From positions 1-45,566 of the forward strand of contig DAOOGN010000022.1 of NCBI GenBank assembly GCA_035415725.1: a DNA stretch of 45,566 bases, read 5' to 3'. The DNA comes from DSWT01 sp035415725 (lineage in GTDB: Bacteria > Chloroflexota > Anaerolineae > B4-G1 > SLSP01). Of the stretch, positions 40,759 through 45,566 are shown in pieces. How positions within the stretch are numbered: the first letter of the stretch is position 1; each line of letters starts with the position of its first letter. Under the pieces are notes generated by a model. The model saw nothing but the letters and a program-made list of their open reading frames with translations, had not been told where the DNA came from and searched no databases. The position numbers were made by a program, and so were the translations under genes.

Positions 40759-42168
40759 TTATTGGCCGACCGTCGAAAAATCAAGCAGTGTGCGTTCTTC
40801 GGCGATGAGCACGACGGTGTCGCCTTCATTCAGACCGGAGAGCACCTCGGTGTACGTGTCATTGTACCGTCCGCGCGTGATGTCGCGGCGTTCCAGGACG
40901 CCGCCCCCGCCCAGCACGTAACAGTAGAGTACCGCCTCGCCACTGGATTGGTCCGTGCGCACCGCCCAGTTCGGCGCGAGCAGGATATCTTTGATCAGGT
41001 CGGTGTGAATGACGATGCTGGCGGTCATACCGTCGCGGATCATTCTCCCCTTCTCTCCCCCTGCGGCCGGGGTGACGGAAGGGGACGTAAGGTGCACCCG
41101 CAGTTGATAGGCCATAACGCCGCCCACATCGAGCGCTGCCGGCGTGATGCGTTCCACTGCACCTGTCAGCGTATCTTGTGGATAGGCGTCCAACGTGATG
41201 TCTGCCGCTTGCCCAACGCGGACTTTGCCGATGTCGATTTCATCTACCGTCACCTCCACGTAGAACTGGGCATCGTCGATGAGGGTGAAGGCTGCCACGC
41301 CGGGGAGCACTTGCAGGTTTTCCTGGATGTTGACGGCGGTGATCAGCCCGGCGAAGGGGGCGGTGAGTCGCGCGTCGGCCAGGCGCTCCTGTGCTTGCTC
41401 CAGGTTCAGTTGTGCTTGTTCGATTTGCAGTTCCGCCTGACGCATTTGTTCTGCGGTAGGACCTTGTTCCAACTGATGTAAACTTTCGACGGCTTGCCGA
41501 TAACGTGTGTAAGCCGTCAGCCATTGCGCCTGCGCCTGTTTGATGGTGACCTCGGCGTTGATCCTGGCGATACGCTCTTGTTCTTCGGCGTTCTCGTAGA
41601 GGGTACGCGCGTTTTCCTCGCCCTCCGTGCCTTCGCGGCTGCGCCAATCCTTGAAGGTGTTCTCACGGGTACGCTGTGCCTGGACGATCATCGCGTCGGC
41701 ATCCACCTGCGCTGTTTGCTTACCCAGGCGCGCCGCTTCCAGGGCCTGGGCCGCGCTTTGCACATTGAGTTTTGCCAGTTCCAGGTCATCGGCGGTGGCT
41801 GGTTTGATAAGGATGTCGCGATTGAGCGTCGCCTGTTCGAGCGCAATTTCCGCCTGCTGCACGGCGTGCTCGAGATCCGTTGTTGAAAGCTGCGCCAGCG
41901 CCTCGCCGGCCTTGACCCGCTGGTTGACCTTGACATAAATGCGGCTGACACTGCCGGCAGTGTTGAAGCGCACATCGAGCTTCTTATTGACCGTCACGTT
42001 GCCGCTGGCAACCACGGCGATGGGCAAATCGCCGCGTACAATCTGCTCGGTGCGCAAGATGCTCTGACTTTGCACTGCGGTGGCCTGTTGGTGGCGCCAC
42101 CAGAAGTAGGCTGCCACGCCCCCGCCGATCAGCGCTAGGATGATAATCCACGTCAAAACTTTTCTCAT
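40759..42168 (-). CDS. HlyD/MacA-family efflux adaptor, paralog 2
   Basis: A 469-residue adaptor when started at the ATG at 42168, which has GAGGAAT upstream and opens with the anchor RKVLTWIIILALIGGG; a longer frame from 42243 lacks a ribosome site. Domain order is as in paralog 1: lipoyl half (VNKKLDVRFNTAGSVSRIYV), long helical hairpin, second lipoyl half (LTAPFAGLITAVNIQENLQV), barrel and NWAVRTDQSSGE. Relative to paralog 1 it carries an extra eight residues around TPAAGGEKG, encoded by a C/G palindrome (41045-41085). It is the first gene after the operator-bearing promoter at 42188-42223. Confidence 0.9.
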   Translation of the reverse strand: MRKVLTWIIILALIGGGVAAYFWWRHQQATAVQSQSILRTEQIVRGDLPIAVVASGNVTVNKKLDVRFNTAGSVSRIYVKVNQRVKAGEALAQLSTTDLEHAVQQAEIALEQATLNRDILIKPATADDLELAKLNVQSAAQALEAARLGKQTAQVDADAMIVQAQRTRENTFKDWRSREGTEGEENARTLYENAEEQERIARINAEVTIKQAQAQWLTAYTRYRQAVESLHQLEQGPTAEQMRQAELQIEQAQLNLEQAQERLADARLTAPFAGLITAVNIQENLQVLPGVAAFTLIDDAQFYVEVTVDEIDIGKVRVGQAADITLDAYPQDTLTGAVERITPAALDVGGVMAYQLRVHLTSPSVTPAAGGEKGRMIRDGMTASIVIHTDLIKDILLAPNWAVRTDQSSGEAVLYCYVLGGGGVLERRDITRGRYNDTYTEVLSGLNEGDTVVLIAEERTLLDFSTVGQ

Positions 42169-42187
42169 GGGGTATTCCTCGCAAAAT

Positions 42188-42223
42188 ATGACCAGGGCTT
42201 TCATGCTAGCCCTGGTCATTATA
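42188..42223 (-). promoter_or_regulatory. promoter with overlapping palindromic operator for the efflux locus
   Basis: On the minus strand, TGGTATAAT (extended -10; TATAAT at 42223-42218) runs directly into a perfect palindrome, ATGACCAGGGCT (42219-42208) and AGCCCTGGTCAT (42199-42188), with an 8-base spacer. The predicted transcription start falls inside the palindrome, 20-50 bp before the adaptor ATG at 42168. Such a site suits a dimeric repressor (TetR, MarR or PadR class) or an RNA hairpin in the leader. No regulator gene is adjacent. Confidence 0.65.
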
Positions 42224-42249
42224 CCACAAACGGACTTAGCCAATTGAGG

Positions 42250-43257
42250 TTAGAGTTTGGATAGTGTACGCTGCAAATAGGGGAGAAGAGCGTGAGCTTT
42301 GCCGGCACCGACGGCCACACACGCCATCGGCGCGTCGGCGACGTAAACCGGTACGCCGGTCTCTTGGGTGAGCAATTGGTCAAAGTTACGCAGCAACGCG
42401 CCGCCGCCGATCATCGTCATCCCCCGGTCGATGATGTCGGAAGCCAGTTCAGGTGGCGTGCGTTCCAGCACTGACTTAACCATGTTGATAATGAGCGCAA
42501 TCGACTCTTCCAATGCCTCGGCAATATCGTCGGTGGTGATTTCGACACTGCGGGGCAGACCGGTCACCTGGTCGCGTCCCTGCACTTCCATGCGCGTTCC
42601 ATCCTCGACCGGCATGGCCGAGCCAATGCGGATTTTGGCTTCTTCGGCGGTGGGCTGACCGAGCATCAGGTTATACTTGCGCCGCACATAGGCGACGACG
42701 GCTTCATCCATCCGTACTCCGCCCACGCGGATGGCTGCCGAGGTCACGACGCCGTAGACGGAAAGCACGGCGGCCTCGCTCGCTCCACCGCCCAGGTCGA
42801 CGACCATGTGTCCGCCGGGCGTATGGATGGGCAATCCGGCGCCGATGGCGCCGGCCAGAGGTTCGGGGATCAGGTAAGCGCGGCTTGCACCGGCTTCCAG
42901 GGTGGCCTCGCGCACGGCGCGGCTTTCCACCTGGGTGACGCCGAACGGCACGGTGACGAAAATGTGCGGCTTGAAGAGCCGCGCCTTGCCGATGGCGCGG
43001 TTGACGAAGTAGGAAAGCATCTTTTGCGTGATGCGATAGTCGGCGATCACGCCGTCGCGCAGAGGGCGCCGCACCTGAATGGTTTCAGGCGTGCGGCCCA
43101 TCATCGCCCGCGCCTCTTCGCCGACGGCGACCACCTCACCGTTGTCGATGCGTTGGGCGACGACGGATGGCTCCTGGAGCACAATCCCCCGCCCCCGCAC
43201 GTAAACGAGCACATTGACCGTTCCGAGATCGACTCCCAATTCTTCTGCCAGTGGCAT
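42250..43257 (-). CDS. mreB: rod-shape determining protein MreB
   Basis: A 335-residue actin-like ATPase. Phosphate-1 motif GVDLGTVNVLVY, connect-1 and phosphate-2 VVDLGGGASEAAV, the adenosine motif MIGGGALLRNFDQLL and EPLAGAIGAGLPI are all in place. It forms membrane-bound filaments that guide cell-wall synthesis. The ATG at 43257 has AGGAGAGAAAG upstream. mreC and mreD are not adjacent, so this is a stand-alone gene, as is seen for Mbl/MreBH paralogs. The following efflux genes have their own promoter. Confidence 0.93.
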   Translation of the reverse strand: MPLAEELGVDLGTVNVLVYVRGRGIVLQEPSVVAQRIDNGEVVAVGEEARAMMGRTPETIQVRRPLRDGVIADYRITQKMLSYFVNRAIGKARLFKPHIFVTVPFGVTQVESRAVREATLEAGASRAYLIPEPLAGAIGAGLPIHTPGGHMVVDLGGGASEAAVLSVYGVVTSAAIRVGGVRMDEAVVAYVRRKYNLMLGQPTAEEAKIRIGSAMPVEDGTRMEVQGRDQVTGLPRSVEITTDDIAEALEESIALIINMVKSVLERTPPELASDIIDRGMTMIGGGALLRNFDQLLTQETGVPVYVADAPMACVAVGAGKAHALLPYLQRTLSKL

Positions 43258-43331
43258 ATGCTTTCTCTCCTGCGACGTTGACCAGATGAATCATACACTA
43301 ATTTGGTGATTTTGTCCAATGAAGTTCTCAA

Positions 43332-43475
43332 GTAACTGTTCGGCTACTCTTGTCAGGTGGCGAACGGGACTTTGGAGAGGATTTACCATGGGTTGACACT
43401 TCGGCCATAAACGATTACCCTCTCATCCCCAATTCCCTCTCCCCCGCAAGCGGAGGAGAGGGAGGCGAAAAAATA
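43332..43475 (+). mobile_element. truncated MITE-like family copy (left part)
   Basis: GTAACTGTTCGGCTACTCTTGTC at 43332, GGCGAACGGGACTTTGGAGAG, ACCCTCTCATCCCC and the CCCTCTCCCCCGCAAGCGG-AGGAGAGGGAGG palindrome correspond to the left half of the 3109-3438 element, in the same order. The right half and right end are missing. Sequence from about 43476 to 43595 is not recognised. Confidence 0.65.
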
Positions 43476-43595
43476 GATGCTTCTCAACTTGCCTCATTGG
43501 TTCCTGTGGGTATACTGGCAAGGGGATGGGGAACGCAAGTCTGCCATGGATGATGATCGTCCACAGGCTGAAGGCTTGTGAGGCATGGTCAAATT

Positions 43596-43627
43596 CCCCT
43601 GCTCCAGCGTTTTCGCTGGGGCAGGGG
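43596..43627 (+). promoter_or_regulatory. 14-bp stem hairpin in the leader of the HIT gene
   Basis: CCCCTGCTCCAGCG (43596-43609) pairs with CGCTGGGGCAGGGG (43614-43627), with one G-T pair, around TTTT. It ends 20 bp before the GAGGAG ribosome site (43648-43653). It may be a repeat palindrome, a terminator for upstream read-through or a leader structure; the sequence does not say which. Confidence 0.5.
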
Positions 43628-43659
43628 GTGGTCGGTGGCTCTTGACCGAGGAGCGAATG

Positions 43660-44154
43660 ATGAAACAATTATGGGCGCCATGGCGGATGTCATATCTCCG
43701 CGGAGAAGACGAAAAAGTGCCAGGATGTTTGTTCTGTCACAAGGTGACGCAGGAAGATGCCGTTGAACACATCCTCTATCGCGGCACATCCTGTTTTGTG
43801 GTGTTAAACCGCTTCCCCTACACGAATGGTCACATGATGATCGTTCCCTACATGCATACCGGGATGTTGGAAGCGCTGGATGAGGCGACGCTTTTGGAGA
43901 TGATGCAACTGGTGCAGCACAGTCTGCGCTTGCTGCGTCAGGTCTTTCATCCCCAGGGATTCAACCTCGGCGTAAACGAGGGGAGCGTGGCGGGTGCGGG
44001 GGTGGCGGAACACGTTCACCTGCACATCGTCCCCCGCTGGGCCGGGGATGCGAACTATATGACGGTGATCGGCGAGACGCGCGTGATCCCGCAGTCGCTG
44101 GAGGACACCTATGCGACGTTCCGCCCGCTGTTTGAGGCGTTGCACGGCGGGTGA
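43660..44154 (+). CDS. HIT-family nucleotide hydrolase/phosphorylase
   Basis: A 164-residue HIT protein. The catalytic histidine triad is HVHLHIVPR (H118, H120, H122), with NRFPYTNGHMMIVPYMH before it and zinc-type CLFC (C23, C26) near the N-terminus. The opening LWAPWRMSYLRG and the zinc motif are typical of the Ap4A phosphorylase-like/HIT group that cleaves dinucleoside polyphosphates or adenylylated compounds. ATG 43660 is six bases after GAGGAG; the ATG three bases earlier is an alternative. Confidence 0.9.
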   Translation: MKQLWAPWRMSYLRGEDEKVPGCLFCHKVTQEDAVEHILYRGTSCFVVLNRFPYTNGHMMIVPYMHTGMLEALDEATLLEMMQLVQHSLRLLRQVFHPQGFNLGVNEGSVAGAGVAEHVHLHIVPRWAGDANYMTVIGETRVIPQSLEDTYATFRPLFEALHGG

Positions 44155-44388
44155 TCTGGTGAAATCCACGGCTGGTGGAGTGCGGCTGACCCGCTTACGG
44201 GTTTGGCATCCGTTTACGGTCGTCAGGTGGTTTTCGGCGTCTTAGGTGCGCGATACACCAAACTAAGGCCTGGCTGTGTGTGCTGCTACCGTGGTTGTGG
44301 CAGAGGTTTTACATGTGTCGGTTGATGTCCAGTTTTGTGGGCGTCCTTCACTGTCTATTTACCACACTCCCACTCGGTGCGGAATGTA

Positions 44389-45045
44389 CTACACAAGGAC
44401 TCCCCAAATTGCCCAGAGTATAAGTGCCCAAATCGCCCGGCGGTAACGCTGCTTACATAACTGGTAAATCAATACGACAACAAAAGGCACAGACATCAAA
44501 GCTGCTCTGAGCAAGATTTGACCCGCCTGGGTGCTGGCTAGCGGGAGATACTGCCCAAGCCAATCCAACTTTTCCGATTTCAGCAACCAGGTCCTACCGT
44601 GGCCTAGTCGTCCGCTGAGGCTTTGACCGAACTCTATTTCTAGATCATAACCCCAACATGATATGTGCCCCAAGTACCTGGAATCTCCCCGGGCTTCAAT
44701 TTCAAAACGCGGCCAGTCAAAAGCTAACACTGGTTCCACGAGAAAATCAATGATTTCACCATACCCCGTATCTATCTCTGGTTGCAAGTCTACATAAGGG
44801 TTGGGTTCGTCTTCAGTTGTCCCCATTTCACTGGGATCGCAGAATTCTCCACATGGCCGATGCCCGCTGGGATCCGTGTACCTGAGCGGATTATTGAGCG
44901 TGTACGCGTACCGGTTGAGACTCTGCGGATTCCCCGGTTCGGGCACGAGGGTATCCGCACTCACAAACCGTCCCAGTGACGGTGAATAGAACCTGGCGCC
45001 GTAGTTGTACCATCCGAAGCCGCGGGCTGAAGCCCTGCGGCTCAA
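44389..45045 (-). CDS. C-terminal part of an RHS/YD-repeat protein with unrecognised tip
   Basis: The reading frame holds the end of the RHS core, FGWYNYGARFYSPSLGRFVSADT followed by NPQSLNRYAYTLNNPLRYTDPSGH, then about 150 residues of variable C-terminus. That tip has an acidic segment (EDEPNPYVDLQPEIDTGYGE), several Cys, and two hydrophobic helices at the end (LLRAALMSVPFVVVLIYQL and AIWALILWAIWGVLV). No known toxin motif was recognised. The expected RHS body upstream is absent: the frame goes directly into the repeat array and stays open to about 45225, where a stop occurs. TTG 45045 is only the first available start, so this is a fragment, or the array is an insertion in a larger gene. 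No obvious immunity gene follows. Confidence 0.65.
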   Translation of the reverse strand: MSRRASARGFGWYNYGARFYSPSLGRFVSADTLVPEPGNPQSLNRYAYTLNNPLRYTDPSGHRPCGEFCDPSEMGTTEDEPNPYVDLQPEIDTGYGEIIDFLVEPVLAFDWPRFEIEARGDSRYLGHISCWGYDLEIEFGQSLSGRLGHGRTWLLKSEKLDWLGQYLPLASTQAGQILLRAALMSVPFVVVLIYQLCKQRYRRAIWALILWAIWGVLV

Positions 45046-45566
45046 CGCACGAAGCCCCCCCCCAGGGGGCTGAGCGGCCGGCCCGTAGGGCCTGGTGGGT
45101 TCAGCCGACGGCTTTAGCCTCGGCCAGGGGAGCTGAGCGGCCGGCCCGTAGGGCCTGGTGGGTTCAGCCGACGGCTTTAGCCTCGGCCAGGGGGCTGAGC
45201 CGCCGGCCCGTAGGGCCTGGTGGGTTCAGCCGACGGCTTTAGCCTCGGCTGAAGGATAGCGAGCCGCGGGCTGAAGCCCTGCGGCTTAACGCACGAAGTC
45301 CCCCCAGGGGGCTGAGCGGCCGGCCCGTAGGGCCTGGTGGGTTCAGCCGACGACTTTCGCCGCGGCCAGGGGGCTGAGCTGAGCGCCCGGCCCGCCGGGC
45401 CTGGTGGGTTCAGCCGACGGCTTTAGCCTCGGCCAGGGGGCTGAACGGCCGGCCCGTAGGGCCTGGTGGGTTCAGCCGACGGCTTTAGCCTCGGCCAGGG
45501 GAGCTGCGCGGCCGGCCCGCAGGGCCTGGTGGGTTCAGCCGACGGCTTTCGCCGCGGCCAGGGGGC
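45020..45566. repeat. tandem array of 62-67 bp GC-rich palindromic repeats
   Basis: Seven units start with CTGAGCGGCCGGCCCGTAGG or a variant at 45070, 45133, 45195, 45312, 45374, 45441 and 45504. Each has two palindromes, GGCCCGTAGGGCC and GCCGACGGCTTTAGCCTCGGC-like. A second unit, CGCGGGCTGAAGCCCTGCGG plus CGCACGAAG, occurs before the first copy (45020-45054) and between the third and fourth (from 45265). The fifth unit has a small CTGAG duplication. The array continues to the window edge. It is not CRISPR-like because there are no unique spacers. Confidence 0.85.

Noticed and set aside
44155..44388. Immunity gene for the RHS tip
   Set aside because: No open frame with a plausible start or ribosome site was found in the 234 bp downstream of the RHS fragment.
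45070..45566. Possible CRISPR array
   Set aside because: Units are contiguous and nearly identical over their full length with no unique spacers, and no cas gene is present.

Overview
The window looks like chromosomal DNA of a Chloroflexota bacterium, most likely class Anaerolineae or a relative. This is an inference from several traits together: moderately high GC; glycine decarboxylase split into gcvPA/gcvPB; secreted proteins with Thr-Pro linkers (27617-29125) or a C-terminal YLPTVLKN tail (24494-26821); a phosphorylatable receiver domain fused to a CpaE/TadZ-type ATPase; and many short palindromic dispersed repeats. No rRNA, tRNA, phage or CRISPR locus was recognised. Gene content is mostly ordinary housekeeping and envelope functions. 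The unusual part is the dense population of small mobile or repeated elements between, and sometimes inside, the genes.

Layout. 1-2.7 kb, minus strand: an SsnA-like aminohydrolase and an NAD-dependent sugar-nucleotide epimerase. 3.4-8.3 kb, plus: hflX, rlmE (TTG start) and an SbcC/Rad50-type ATPase overlapping rlmE by 4 bp. 8.4-11.8 kb, plus: a UDP-glucuronate decarboxylase-like enzyme, an O-antigen-ligase-like membrane protein, a C39-like cysteine peptidase and a small zinc-ribbon membrane protein, probably one surface-polysaccharide cluster. 12.0-16.3 kb: a large GAF-domain histidine kinase followed by the receiver-TadZ protein. 16.3-19.7 kb: gcvH-gcvPA-gcvPB. 19.9-24.0 kb: a DUF2085 membrane protein, lgt, a coiled-coil zinc-ribbon protein, and a polytopic membrane protein split by a frameshift in a run of eight C. 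24.5-29.1 kb: a large secreted Ycf48-like beta-propeller protein, a decayed REP-associated transposase flanked by inverted repeats, and a secreted lytic transglycosylase. 29.3-36.8 kb, plus: hutI, an rluD-like gene, frameshifted tlyA, lepA, an AI-2E-family permease and a Gfo/Idh/MocA oxidoreductase. 36.8-43.3 kb, minus: a MacAB-like ABC efflux locus (two HlyD/MacA adaptors, ATPase, permease) preceded by mreB. 43.7-44.2 kb: a HIT-family protein. 44.4-45.6 kb, minus: the C-terminal end of an RHS protein running into an array of 62-67 bp GC-rich repeats at the window edge.

The strongest non-gene signal is a family of non-autonomous, MITE-like elements of about 310-330 bp. They have inverted ends around GTATCTATTCAGGC, and two independent copies (3109-3438 and 38847-39158) are each flanked by a perfect but different 8-bp direct repeat (TTCATTAT and AACTGGGG). 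One copy sits inside the MacAB-like operon. A 97-bp derivative made of two right ends lies upstream of the histidine kinase promoter, and truncated copies lie at about 2.7, 24.2, 36.8 and 43.3 kb. At least four further repeat families are present, and one array motif recurs as a diverged single copy between the kinase and receiver genes. I found no complete, clearly novel multi-gene system. The best leads are this element family, the receiver-TadZ/GAF-kinase pair away from any Tad pilus genes, the RHS tip with an unrecognised C-terminus, and the palindromic operator over the efflux promoter.
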